Shown here: piece after piece, positions 28,695 to 39,790 of the stretch
Numbering within the stretch: the stretch's first letter is position 1
How the letters are laid out: each line of letters begins with the position of its first letter
Source: Chelonoidis abingdonii
Taxonomy: Eukaryota > Chordata > Testudines > Testudinidae
DNA length: 64,000 nt
Direction of reading: 5' to 3'
Assembly (NCBI RefSeq): GCF_003597395.2
Contig: NC_133774.1
Location: forward strand, 37,413,487 to 37,477,486
Notes under the pieces: model-generated
What the model was told of the DNA's origin: nothing
Database searches by the model: none
What the model saw: only the letters and a program-made list of their open reading frames with translations
Translations under genes and position numbers: made by a program

Positions 28695-29990
28695 GCTCTA
28701 TTCCTGAGGGATTCTGCACCAAAAAAATAAAAGTTCTGCACACAATATTTTTAAATTCTGCAAGTTGTATTTGTTGATTAAATAAATGTGGCAGCTCCAG
28801 CATGGCAATGAGGAGTAGAGGCCACAGGCTGCACGGAGGTGGGAGATCATCCTGCAGCCTCCCCTCCCCTCTCCGGGGACACAGACTCGGTGGTGCAGCT
28901 GCATCCAAATATGACACAGCACAAGGGCCAGGCCTGCCCCAGAAACACCCTGGGGCCCTGCCTCTCCATGCCAGATGCACCAGGTGTGGGCCAGCAGGCT
29001 TAGCATGGCAACATCCAATGGTGGAGGGGCTTAGTATGGGGGGAATCCAGGTGTTGGGTGAGAGTGTTCTGTGTGGGGCAATCTGGGTGTGAGCAGCTCT
29101 ATGGGGCATCCAACTGTGGGAGGGATCTGGATGTGCAGGGGCTCTTTGGGGTGTTTCAGATGCAGGGACAATGGAACTCTGCAGAGGGGTCCAGGTAAAG
29201 ATGATTGGGGCTTAGCAAGAGGATCTGAACTTAGCAGGGGCGAGATAGGACTTGGCAAGAGGGTTCGGGTGCTGGGGGAATGGGCTTATGGGATAGGAGT
29301 TCAGGTGAAGCTGGTTGGGGCTTAGTGGGATTGGGATCAGGATATGGGGGCGGCTCATCAGGGTGGCTCAGGGGCAGGGAATGTGGGGCTCATTGGGGGT
29401 GGGGATTTGTGTGCAGGGAACTCAGAAGGGATGGTCTGAGTGTAGGGGTGGGGGACCCGATGCAGGAGGAGGTGAGGCTCGGCAGGGGTGGGTGGGTGCA
29501 AGGGGACTCAGGATGCAGGGGGTGAGGCTTAACGAGGTGGGGAGTTTGGGCATGGGGGGCTGAGGCTCGCTGAGGGCATCTGGATATGGGTGGGTCTGGA
29601 AGCACAAGGATTGGGCAGATGGGGGAGCATCTCTCTGTACAGGGACCCAAAGACAACTCATGCCTGCTGAGAGTGGGGAGGCACAACCCTGGAACAGCTC
29701 AAGTTATGCCCCCTTGCAGCCCCTCTCCTCCTGGAAAGCAGCAGCTCCTCTGTGCAGCTCCTAGCTGTTCTGCTGCCTCTCCTGGAAGAGTTAAAGCGGG
29801 GGTCCCTCCTGTAGCTCTGCTCGCTGGCTCAGCTGTTCTCCAGGGAGGGCACCCAGCCACACCATGTGACTGAGCAATCTGGGGGGGCATGTGACTCCAC
29901 ATGCTCCCCACACACATCAGCCCCACCCCATGCAGCCACCAATCCATGGTCTGAACCACATGCTGGGGTCCTAGAGCTGCTGACATTTCC
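28695..29990. repeat. G-rich quasi-tandem interspersed repeat
   Basis: Starts with the phrase 'ttctgcaccaaaaaaataaa', then a GC-rich part, then (29030-29620) irregular repeats of about 25-30 bp built on 'gggg.tctggatgtg.agggg'. Strong G bias on the plus strand gives ORFs on both strands with no domain. I regard it as one complex interspersed repeat. Confidence 0.5.
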
Positions 29991-30189
29991 TTCCATTTCA
30001 GGATTATAGTATAGACTGTGACCATGTCAACTGATTTGGCATCCAAATAGATGCTTATGCAATTGCTTTGGAGGAGTTCTTAGTTGCAAACTTGTGGCTG
30101 AAATCATGTGTGTGGACATCATTTGGTATTGGTAATACCTCATGTTGTAGTAGTCTTAAAAGACACCAGGGGAGATCTCAAACAGCATT

Positions 30190-31900
30190 CATATGTAGGT
30201 GATGTTTATTTTCTCAAGTACTTTTTCATGGCGAGTTGGTTCTAGATGTGTTCTAAGTTTTTCAAGTGCTGAACAGTGAGTAAGAGACGGATTGCCGGGG
30301 GTGAGTAAATGACCTTTCTTTCCCATGCTTCTGTGATAGTCCACCATCAGAAGAAATATCTTCAGACTTTTCTTGAAATACCACTGTAGCCATTGAATGA
30401 AATGTATTCTTTCCATCAGTGGTCTATATACTGACGTCTATATTATCATCTCCTTCATGGATGGGATTTCCATGAACTTGAAGTAGTACAATTCCATTTG
30501 GAATGAACACTTCTCCCCGGAGTCTTTCTACTTCAGGTTTTGCAGCACTAGTAACGAACCCTCTCAGCCCATCATAATTTATGCAGAATCCATGAAGGTG
30601 TGGTATGTCAGTTAAATTGCGAGACCCAAATTCATGGCATAGGTGTGCAGCAAGGCTTTTGTGCAGTAGCGTCATAATTTTGGAATTGTTAAATACTATG
30701 CCCTCTGCAACTCAGAGGTACCTTCACTGAACGTCTCCTGAAAGATGATGCTCATTGCTGGCTGAATTACATGCTTCTTTATCAATTAAAGGACAAACTT
30801 CTGCATCAATGGGGCACAAAAATAGCTGACCTCTTTAAACTATGATCACCTGGCTTTGGATAATATTCTGAGGCTTTCATTTTGGCTATTTCAGACCAGG
30901 ATTGAAGCGGCATTATACAAAACCATGTATTTATTTGAAAGCTGTTTATCAGGCTCTTTCGCGAGAAGAATATCCAGAAAACATTTGCATGACTTAACTT
31001 CCTGCTTCAGAAACTAGCAGTTTAGATAGTACTGTATCAACTATTTGTATTGCACTGCACAGAACAAAGGTAGACTTGCTTAGTCCATGCTATGCATGGA
31101 ATGAAATTGTAGAACCATAGTGTTTTTCTGATCTTGCCCGTAATTTACTAATGGAATAGCTTGCAGTTTCTATGTCTCTGGGAAGCAGGGCTTTATATCT
31201 TTGTCACAGTTTTGACAGAAGAGCCTTCTTGTTGTACATAAGATTGTCTGTCTCTTCAATCAGCTGATAAAATGCAGTATCCTAAGGTGACTGTATTGTT
31301 GCAGTGTAACTAGATGGTTTTGGTTAAAGAGATTTGCTTTTCTCAAGTAGAAAGGTATGTTGAGTGATAAACTGTATCCTTAGCAATCATGTCTTCCACA
31401 GATATCCTATGCAACATGTCATCATCTGCTCTTTGAAGTGCTACCTCCATTAGATTGGTTGCTCTCTCAAATGTTTCTATTATATGAAGTTTCTTATCTG
31501 CCTTGTGTGTTTTTTCTCAAGCAAACAATGCAACAGATCAGGACTAGAGGTTGTGCTTGCTCTGGTAGCTACAGAAGCAGGTGAATGTAATGTTCTCTGT
31601 ATTCTGAGTCCATTTTCTTTCCTGGGTTCAATACAAATCTGACATGTACCAAATACGATTTGCTTGTGTATTTCTGAGAGCAACCACTCTGATAGAGTAT
31701 TGGTGGCACATCATCTAAATTAGAAAACTCATCCAGTAGCCACCAGTATAATTTATTTATCCTGGCTTCAGCTGCCAGCATCATGGAATTCTGTCCAGAG
31801 CTGATAACTTTTGACCATTTTTTGCATTCTTTTGATTTTTCTTGACAAATATCACATTTTTCAAAGCTTTGTGGAGAGTCTTTTTCTCTTTGACGTAAAC
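30190..31900 (-). pseudogene. Decayed ORF of an unnamed repetitive vertebrate protein family
   Basis: On the minus strand, fragments follow one another: C-D-I-C-Q-E-K-S-K-E-C-K-K-W (about 31860-31820, a Cys pair like a zinc site), A-E-A-R-I-N-K-L-Y-W-W (about 31765-31735), then after shifts P-N-G-I-V-L-L-Q-V-H (about 30505-30475), E-G-D-D-N-I-D-V (about 30455-30430), and past a stop D-G-K-N-T-F-H-S-M (about 30415-30390). The pairing of D-N-I-D with D-G-x-x-T-F-H-x-M is familiar from multicopy uncharacterised proteins of fish, reptiles and cnidarians that are probably transposon-borne. Many stops and shifts make it a pseudogene. I do not know the function. Confidence 0.5.
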
Positions 31901-32439
31901 TTTAAGGGGCTTGTATCTTCCATGTTTGGAACCAGAGGTATGCAATCAGGCAGCAGCAGAGACCAAAATAAATAAATAACAGAAGCAAATATAGTACAGT
32001 ACTGCGTTTAAATGTAAACTGCTTTAAAAAAAAAAGGAAAGTTTAAAAAAATAACAAAGTTAGGAAACTGTTTATGTGCTTGTTTCATTTAAATTAAAAT
32101 GTAACCATTTTAATTTAAATGAGGGGGAGTAGGTAGCCTGGGTTCACCTACCTATCGCTCAACAGACAAAGGGGATTCCAGATCTCTTGAGGACAAGGAC
32201 CAGCTAACCCCTGCCAAACATAAAGGGAGGTCAATGTGCTCTAGTGGGATGGGAATTAAGGTCCTTGCCTCCAGAATAGGCTTCACGCAAGAAGGGTGGG
32301 CTGACACCACCCCTCCCCCCGATCTGAGCAGGCTCTGTGGAATGCCTTCTCTGACCAAAGGGACTGCTATTGCACTGGAAAACTATCCCACAGGCCTTCA
32401 TTAGGCTCTGACAGAGGACTCTCAGGAGACAGCTACCCT

Positions 32440-32880
32440 CCCAGCTTCAGTGTAGACATTTGCTACAATGATGGAAGGGGTTTTTCTGTCACTGTAGTCA
32501 GGGGCGGCTCTAGGGATTTTGCCGCCCCAAGCACAGCAGTCAGGCTGCCTTCGGTGGTTTGCCTGCAGAGGGTCTGCTGGTCCCGCGGCTTCGGCGGACC
32601 TCTTGCAGGTGTGCCACCAAAGTTGCGGGACCAGCAGACTCTCTGCAGGCAAGCCGCCACAGGCAGCCTGCCTGCCGCCCTCGCAGTGCTGGCAGAGAAC
32701 CCCCCGCGGCTTCCCGCCCCAAGCACACGCTTGCCGCCCCTGACTGTAGTAAATTAACCCCCTTGAGAGGCGGTAGCTAGGCTGATGGAAGAAGTCTTCC
32801 ATTGAGCCAGCACTGTCTACACTGGAGATTAGGTAAGGCTTAACTATGTCTCTCTGACATCCCTGAGTGAAATAGCTAGG
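32440..32880. mobile_element. MITE (Harbinger-like ends) interrupted by a hAT MITE
   Basis: Removing the insert at 32499-32750 leaves a continuous element. It starts 'cttcagtgtagacatttgct', continues with 'aaattaacccccttgagagg', and ends around 'ctgtctacactggagatt' and 'tagctaggttgacca'. The 'tgtagac' and 'gtctacac' pair resembles the ends of the other Harbinger-type elements in the window. Limits are approximate. Confidence 0.5.
32499..32742. mobile_element. Non-autonomous hAT element (244 bp), perfect 8-bp TSD
   Basis: The ends CAGGGGCGGCTCTAG and (inverted) CAGGGGCGGCAAGCG are flanked by ACTGTAGT on both sides (32491-32498 and 32743-32750). The interior is palindromic around 'gctggtcccgcggcttcggc' and 'gcgggaccagcagactc'. 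It is non-coding and inserted into the MITE described at 32440-32880. Confidence 0.9.
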
Positions 32881-33947
32881 TTGACCACAGGTTTAGGCCT
32901 CAGGGAGAAAATAGAGAGAAAAGAACACTTCTTTCACTCCTGGTTTTGTCCTCTGCCTTTGGTGTCCATTGATTTTTGTTTTCTTCTGGTGTTTATTGTG
33001 GAATTCAGGATTACAGCATCCCAAGCAACAGATGTGGAGAGGCTCTGGTTGCCTTTTCAGTCCATAGATTGAAATAGCAGGCATGGAAAGAGGGAAGGCT
33101 GGGATGATTTCACTCCTTATAGTCTCTTCATTACACCCGCATAGCCCCTGAACGCTTGAGCTTTGTGTGGGGAGAGTGGATTTAATTCTTTGTTTGGAGT
33201 TTAAGTAGGGAGCTAACTTCCTGCTAGTTGCAACACAAACACGTATTCTTGGACCCTTTTGCAAACATGTTTAGATGGGTCATACTTGGGCCCTAAGTGA
33301 TGAAACAGTGTCTTGCTAAGCTGAGATATAGGGCAATAAAATCAAGAAAATGTTGAGTTGAGGCTATTGCATCAGCCTTAACAGTCCAGTTCTTTTTAGG
33401 GTTGTAGCACAAAGCTCAGAGACTATCAGAACTGTGAGTGTTTTCCAAAGAGTACTGTGTGTGCAATAATACCAAGGCACCAAGGGTTCTAACACCTATA
33501 CAAAAATGAATGTCACTAGTTTTATAATGACACTCAGGTTGAGCTGCTTTCCCAAGGGAAGCCACCACAATAACAACATATATAGAGATGAGAAATGAAA
33601 GAAAATCTTGGAAGTTTCTAAACTGATGATATACTGAATATCTTGAAACTTCTCAAAGACACATTTTGCTTCTTGCTTGTATGTAAAAGGTTTCAAAATG
33701 TACCTAGTTTTAAAAATAAGGTAAACAAAATTTAAAATGAATTCTAAAGCATAAATGGAAGAGATTATGAAATGAACCTTTGTTAGTATATGAGTTGTTC
33801 TTGTTAAAGCATTTATGTATGAGAGTCCATCAGCTACCTGATCAATTTGCTGTAAACTTCATGTGCCTTGAGTTAGCAACCCCATTAGTTTCTCTCTCTA
33901 ACTTATGGAAAATACAAAAATTCCATTATACGTGGGAAGTAGAGCTT
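32881..33947. other. Intergenic, no feature recognised
   Basis: A/T-rich; I see no gene or clear repeat. Confidence 0.5.
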
Positions 33948-34126
33948 TGTAGCGAGGGGGGTCCCCTCCCCCACGCTCCTGAGACTGGGCATAGGCTAGG
34001 GACCCTGCAGCCCCAGGCAGAGGCCCGGCCGCCTATCCCCGCCCCCAGGAAGTCAAGGGGCGGGACCGGAAGTGCAAGGCCCCCTCGCCGTTCCCGCCCC
34101 CAGGAAGTCAGGGGCGGGACAGGAAG

Positions 34127-34134
34127 TATAAAAA
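34127..34134 (+). promoter_or_regulatory. LTR TATA box with upstream GC-box/ETS repeats
   Basis: TATAAAAA lies 180 bases into the LTR. Upstream, the block 'cgcccccaggaagtca' with GGGGCGGGAC and GGAAGT occurs twice (34037-34075 and 34092-34126), giving paired Sp1- and ETS-like sites. Confidence 0.65.
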
Positions 34135-34314
34135 CCCAGCCAGCCCTCAGTTAGGAGGAGGCCGCCGCGCGAGAGAAGGCAGATGTGGGTGCCCGAGCTC
34201 CCGCTGGCCCGGCTTACCCTCGCTTGGTATCCAGAGGGTCCTGGCCTGACTCCCTGGGCCAGCACCCAGAGCAGCGGGCCGCCTTCGGACGCTCGCCCTG
34301 GCGAGGACTGGATC

Positions 34315-34470
34315 GGACGCCTGGACCCCGGTATCCCGAGGAGTGGACTGGACCGCCTGGACCCCGGTACCCCGAGGACTGGACTGGACCGGACCGCCCG
34401 AACCCAGGATGCTGAAGGACTGGACTGGACTGCCTGGACCCTGGTACCCGAGGACTGGACGGACCCCCTG
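34315..34470. repeat. Minisatellite inside the LTR, unit about 30 bp
   Basis: Repeated 'ctggaccccggtaccccgag' and 'gactggactggacc' blocks, four to five degenerate copies. Open frames across it are repeat artefacts. Confidence 0.75.
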
Positions 34471-34835
34471 CTGCCGAGCCAGCTGAGGAACCGATGGTCT
34501 GGGAATCCTTGGCGACGCCGCGAAGGGCAGTACCAGGAGGGAGGATTGGAAGCAGCCGGGGGCGGCTGACTACAGTCAGCGCAGAAGGCCCGAGCCGATG
34601 TCGTGTGCATTGGCCAGGATCCCCACTGACCATCCGTCAGTGTGTTTCGGTGGAACCCTGCTGCTCACCGCGTCAGTGGTTTCGGGCAGGATCCCCACTG
34701 ACCGCCTTAGCGGCGACAGCCGCTACTAGGCCCGGCTGGAATGCAGTGGAGTGGGAGGGCAGCGTTTCCCTGCCACCCCTAAAGGGTGCAGACTCCCCCT
34801 TCCCTTACTTAACCGGTTGCCTTCCATTGCCTACT

Positions 34836-35042
34836 GCTCTGCCCTGACAAGGCCAGAGCCTCTCGACTGCTTGTTGCTCTGCCCTGCCCCAAAGGGCCGG
34901 AGCCTCTCGACTGCTTGTTGCTCTGCCCTGCCCCAAAGGCCGGAACCTTCGACGGCTTGTTGCTCTGCCCTGCCCCCAAAGGGCCGGAACCTCTAGACTG
35001 CTTGTTGCTCTGCCCTGCTTCACAGGGCCAGAGCCTAACCTG
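34836..35042. repeat. 44-bp tandem repeat inside the LTR
   Basis: Five head-to-tail copies of 'ttgctctgccctgccccaaa' plus 'gggccggagcctctcgactg' and 'cttg'. Further partial copies occur in the 3' LTR piece (35160-35240). Confidence 0.85.
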
Positions 35043-35341
35043 TTTGTTCGCTGTCCCGCCCTACCAAGGCGTGGACTACAGACTTCATTCGCTCAGCCCC
35101 TGCGACCCGGAGCTGAGCCGGCTCAAGGCCATTACACGTGGTATCAGAAGTGGCACTCACTGCCCTGCCCCTAAGGGCCAGAGCCTCTTAAACCGCTTGT
35201 TGCTCTGCCCTGCTTCACAGGGCCAGAGCCCCTAACCTGTTTGTTCGCTGTCCCGCCCTACCTAAGGGCTTGGACTACAGACTTCATTCGCTCAGCCCCT
35301 GCGACCCGGAGCTGAGCCGCGGCCAAGGCTGTTACAAGCTT

Positions 35342-35656
35342 AATCAGTGTAGGATAGGCACAAATAGATCATGAACTGGTAAATTACTGTTTGTTATTGG
35401 GAACACTTTTGGAAAAAAGGATGGTTCTCTTCCTGAAATTTTAAATAGCGTATTCATTTTTCTAGGCCATGTTTGTGTTTGTCCCAGACCTGAAGAAGAG
35501 CTGTGTGTAAGCTCAAAAGCTTGTCTCTCACCAACAGAAGTTGGTCCAATAAAAGCTATTACCTCACCCACCTTTTCTCCTATTCATTATGGTCATTGCA
35601 GTTCCCTAACTGGAACAGCAACACAGGAATTAAGCACAATGAAAGCCTGATCCTCT
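35342..35656. other. Intergenic, no gene
   Basis: Contains the phrase 'cctgaagaagagctgtgtgt' and 'cagaagttggtccaataaaa' (35489-35560), which I recognise as a common reptile interspersed repeat. Nothing coding. Confidence 0.4.
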
Positions 35657-35924
35657 CAGGACCGGCGCCAGGGTTTCTCGTGCCCTAGGTGCACGGCCAT
35701 TTCGCCGCCCGCCGCGCTGATCTGGTGGCTCTGATGGAGCTGCCGCAGGCATGACTGCGGCAGCTCCACCGGAGCCATGGACCAACAGACCCTCCGCAGG
35801 CATGCCTGCGGCGGGTCAACCAGAGCTGCCTGCCGCCCTCCCCCCCCAGCAAAATGCCACCTCCTCAATAATCCTGGCGCCCTAGGCGATTGCCTAGGCT
35901 GCCTAAACGGTAGCGCCGGCCCTG
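35657..35924. mobile_element. Non-autonomous hAT element (268 bp)
   Basis: The ends CAGGACCGGCGCCAGG and (inverted) CAGGGCCGGCGCTA are flanked by GATCCTCT (35649-35656) and GATCCTGC (35925-35932), a diverged 8-bp duplication. The interior has inverted blocks 'gcaggcatgactgcggcagctc' and 'ccgcaggcatgcctgcgg'. It is non-coding. Confidence 0.8.
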
Positions 35925-35932
35925 GATCCTGC

Positions 35933-36704
35933 TTACATAAGTAGTCTCATTGACTTTAATAGGAACATCAAGAATAAGGGCTCCAGAACTTGCCATATTT
36001 TTGTTTGTTTGTCTTTTATCTTTGATGTAAAGTAATTTAGGGAAGGTTCACTAAATGAGTTTCTCCTTCCGCAGAGTAAATGATTTAGGCATCACTCATT
36101 CATGGTACATTTACAGAACACCCATTTCACCTAGCCAGATAGCTTGCATAGAAAGGAGCACTTTTCAATCAAAATGAATCGTTAAGTGTATTTCAGCACA
36201 AAGTTTGTTTTAAACTAAGCTAGTGTTTCTGAGCCTCCTACTCTTAGCAATGGCTACTGTAATAGGAAAGGAAAGATTAATACTTAGTGGTATCTTTTTA
36301 GTTGAATTGTGGGTGAAAATCTGAGTATTTCTACCTCTTAAAATTTGCACTTGCAACCAGGTAGTTGGAGGTGTAAATATCCAAGTTCAACTGCAGGTGC
36401 AATCGACATGCAAATTATGTAGGCCCAATACGTATGGTCTGTTTTTGTTTTGTTTTCTTCTAAGCACTCACATGTGTACTGAAGCCAATGGGAATTACAG
36501 GTGCTCAGCCCCTTTGAAATCAAGCCATTAGTGGCTACTTTCCCTTTGATTTAAATGACATTGGTCATTTTTTAACAGGGTCAAATCCTGCTCTGGTTGT
36601 GTAAGTAGACCCTTTGATCTCAATGGAACTACTCATGTAAGAGTTGCAGGATTTGGCCCATAGTCCTTTCTTCCTGGCCCAAGAAATAACATATATCTAT
36701 TACC
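35933..36704. other. Intergenic with old repeat fragments
   Basis: A piece around 36585-36662 ('tcaaatcctgctctggt', 'gatctcaatggaactactca') belongs to the widespread 'season of stay' type sauropsid repeat family also seen at 49311-49515. No gene. Confidence 0.35.
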
Positions 36705-37134
36705 TTAGGCCCTGTCTACACTGGCAAATTTCTGCACAGTAAAGCAGCTTTCTGTGCTGTAACTCCTGAGGTGTACACACTACCAAGCCACTTAGTGTGC
36801 AGAAACTGCACAGTTGCAGTGCTTTAAAAAAAATACTCCAATGAGAGGCATACAGCTTTCTGCACTGGGGTTACAGTGCTGCGGTGCCAGTGTAGACACC
36901 GTGTTCGATTGCAGCGGTGCGACTGGCCTCTGGGACGTGTCCCACAATGCCTGTTCTTGCATCTCTGGTCATCGGTTTGAACTCTACTGCCCTGCCCTCA
37001 GGTGACCAACCGTCATCCCCACCCCGTAAATTCCTTTGGAATTTTGAAAGTCCCCTTCCTGTTTGCTCGGTGATGCGTGCAGTGGTCTCAGCACATCTTT
37101 CCAGGTGACCAGGCCTGCTCCATGCAACAGGTGA

Positions 37135-37530
37135 TCCCCTGCTTGGAGCAATGCCGAGTTGCTGGACCTAATCAGCATTTGGGGAGAGGAGGCTGTGCAA
37201 TCCCAGCTGTCCTCCAGCCATAGGAATAATGATACCTATGGACAGATTTCATGATGCATGACAGAAAGAGGCCATGACCAGGACACATTGCAGTGCAAGG
37301 TCAAAGTGAAGGAGCTGTGGAAAGCCTATCACAAGATGTGGGAGGCAAACCACCACACTAGTGCTGCACCCACGAGCTGCTGGTTCTACAAAGAGCTGGA
37401 CACGCTACTCAGTGGCGACCCCACCTTCACTGCAAAGGCCAACGCAAATACTTTGGTGGCTCGCATGCCAGTCGAGAGTGGACCAAGCCAGAAGGAGGAA
37501 ATCTTGGACGAGGATGTGGAGGGAACCTAG
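37135..37530 (+). pseudogene. Harbinger Myb/SANT-like protein, N-terminal part
   Basis: Reads N-A-E-L-L-D-L-I-S-I-W-G-E-E-A-V then, after an in-frame stop near 37253, M-T-E-R-G-H-D-Q-D-T-L-Q-C-K-V-K-V-K-E-L-W and T-S-C-W-F-Y-K-E-L-D-T-L-L. The tail is acidic (E-E-I-L-D-E-D-V-E-G-T). It has the same trihelix layout as 2226-2663, with a premature stop that removes the start from the rest. Confidence 0.75.
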
Positions 37531-38238
37531 ATGCAGAGGATGACTTGGAGGTCAGAGATGCATGCAGCCAGGAGAAGGCTAGCCAGTCATAGCTGTGGAT
37601 GTTGGCAAAGTGCAAACAGAGATGAGGCCCGGTAGGTGAATCTGATTTTGGGAACTGCTGAAGCGAGTTGTTGGGGGCAGGAGAGTTGCAGAAAGCAGGC
37701 TCGTCTCCCACTGCATTCCTAGTCTGAGTGGCGTAACCGGCTGTTGATTGACTCCCTTACTTCACAGGAATCTCCCTTAATCTCCAGAAAACTCTAATGG
37801 AGATACTGGGCAATGTACTGCTGCAGGTTCTTCAGCACAGCGGCTTTGTTTCTTGCCCCATTAACAGTAACTTTCCTGCTCCACTGTGCCGTCACAGGGG
37901 TTAGGGGGAGCCATTGCTGCACATAGACGTGCCGCATAGGGGCCAGTATGGAAGCCTCAGTCTTGGAGAAGACCCTCCCTTGGTTCCTTGCTCACCCTCA
38001 GCACCACGATATCTTCCATAATGAACACAGCCTGTGGAAAGTGTGGGGACAGGAATGATTATCAGGCCCCCCCTATAATGCTGGCTCTCCCCAAGACTAA
38101 GAACCACATGCCTAGTGTACAGCAGAGTCCGGGAAGAGTGATTTCCCCAGCCCTTGTGGCTACTTACCATTTTGGTGGTCTTGTGCCGCGTGTGCTTGCT
38201 TGGGGTCAGCCAGCTAGTGACAGGTGTGTTAGTACTGG

Positions 38239-38598
38239 GTGTGTTTTAAATTAGTGAATCAGTGTTCTCTGTGTTGCAAACAATACTGCTTTTGTAAAAT
38301 GTTGTGTTTAAGCGTCACAGAGAGGACCTTGGGAGCCCAGCCTCCCTCTTTGTTATCGGTGGCTGAACGACTGCGCAGAATTAGAAAGTGGCCAATTAGA
38401 ACTAAGGAGGACTTTCTGTGTCATGTTATGATGTACTCCACTGCTAAGAAACAGGAATTGAAGGAGTGGTGGGACAACGAGAAGAGGGACCAAAAGGAGA
38501 ACGTGGCATGCCAGAATGAAGCCCTGGAGAAGCTCTTAAAGGTTATGGAGCACCAAGTAGACACGCTCCAGGTGATACTAGCTCTGCAAACTGAGTAG
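38239..38598 (+). pseudogene. Harbinger Myb-like protein, C-terminal helical part
   Basis: An open stretch of 119 codons carries S-V-A-E-R-L-R-R-I-R-K-W, then E-L-K-E-W-W-D-N-E-K-R-D-Q-K-E-N and E-A-L-E-K-L-L-K-V-M-E-H-Q-V-D-T-L, a clear amphipathic coiled coil. It would follow 37530 as a second exon. It is the best-preserved piece of the element, but the upstream part is broken. Confidence 0.6.
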
Positions 38599-39009
38599 CT
38601 CCACGCCTGCCCTCCCGTGCAGCTGCTGTTGCAAAACTCTTTCCTATGCTCCCCCCAGACACCGCCAATACACTCTTATCAACCTCTTGGCTCCAGTCTA
38701 TACCTGCAGCATTCCACTTATCCCCCCTCACAATCCAGCACTATGGACTCCCACTACCCACTGCACTCAACACCCATCCCTCTGCAGTTTGGGCCTGCTG
38801 AAGTACAGTATCCGCTGCATTGTACTCCAAAGGAGAAGGTTGGATGTGATCTCTGGACATACACAAATCTTTAGCTGTCCGAGGACCACATCTCCTCCTG
38901 GGATCTTTCCTTCCCCTATCCCATCATTGATGATGTGTTTGGGTTTTTTTGTTTAACTTTCTCCTCTGGTGGTTGTTTATTAATAAAATAATTGTGTTGG
39001 TTTGAAAGC

Positions 39010-39790
39010 AATCTTTATTCTATTAACCGAAAGCAAAAAGAGCCCTGCAAAGCAACATACAATTATGTTAAACCCACATATTTCAACGTCTGTACCAGTC
39101 ACCTCCAATCATTACAAGCACTGCACTTCCATAGCAACAAATATTAGTGGCTTTCAGCTTCAAATTGCTGCCCTGCTTGCAGCTTCCTGAACAGGCCAGT
39201 GTTCCAAAAGATGTCTGTGTCATGCATCTTTCTAGACCAGCCTGCGTTAATGTCTGTGAAATACTCACGGTGATCCACAAGCACCTGGAAAACCATTGAG
39301 AAATACCCCTTGTGATTAATGTACTCGGTGGCTAGATGGTTTGGTGCCAGAATGTGGATACGCCTGCCATCTATCGCCCCACCACAGTTAGGGAAGCCCA
39401 TTTGTGCAAAGCCATCCACAAATGTTACGCACTTTTCCCAGAGTCATGGTCTTTCAGAGCAGGATGTGATTAATGGCCCTGCAGACTTCCGTCAATGCGA
39501 GTCTAATGGTTGACTTTTCCACTCTGAACTGGTTCGCAACAGATTAGTAGCAGTCTGGAGTAGCCAGCTTCCACGGTGCAATCACCACACACTTCTCCAA
39601 AAGCAGGGCAGCTCTCATTCTTGCTATAATGGGTTTGGTCACAGAGACCCCCTTGGGACTGTCACCTGATGTGCTGAGACTACCTCTGAGCCCATTTTCC
39701 CTGCTAGCTCGGGACTTCAGAATCCTGTCTTGTTGAGCTAGATACGTTAATCTGCTGCAACACAGACCCAGGGTCTGACCCACGCCCCCA
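39010..39790 (-). pseudogene. PIF/Harbinger transposase, broken and truncated
   Basis: The minus strand shows V-V-I-A-P-W-K-L-A-T-P-D-C-Y (N-terminal region, 39585-39544). Then come M-D-G-F-A-Q-M-G-F-P-N-C-G and G-A-I-D-G-R-R-I-H-I-L-A-P (first catalytic Asp about 39370), G-Y-F-S-M-V-F-Q-V-L-V-D-H-R and W-S-R-K-M-H-D-T-D-I-F-W (second block about 39245). The frame stops at 39144. The A-Y-P-L..W-L-M-K-P-Y block and the later acidic residue that the family needs are not seen downstream. It is inactive. Confidence 0.8.

Larger units (their letters stand above)
33948..35336 (+). mobile_element. LTR-PBS-LTR remnant of an endogenous retrovirus-like element, 5-bp TSD
   Basis: The unit starts TGTAGCG and ends GCTGTTACA, and is flanked by AGCTT on both sides (33943-33947, 35337-35341). 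The first LTR runs 33948-35136 (1189 bp, ends CCATTACA). Two bases later a primer-binding-like site, TGGTATCAGAAGTGGCA (35139-35155), is complementary to the 3' end of tRNA-Leu except for two mismatches against TGGTGTCAGAAGTGGGA. Sequence from about 35156 to 35336 repeats the last ~180 bases of the first LTR. All coding sequence has been deleted between the PBS and the 3' LTR. A TATA box (TATAAAAA, 34127-34134) and two copies of a GGGCGGGAC..GGAAGT module precede the expected start site. Confidence 0.8.

Noticed and set aside
32422..32802. 126-codon and overlapping ORFs on both strands
   Set aside because: They are the GC-rich palindromic interior of a hAT MITE.
34053..34633. 185- and 139-codon minus-strand ORFs
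   Set aside because: They read through the LTR and its ~30-bp tandem repeats.
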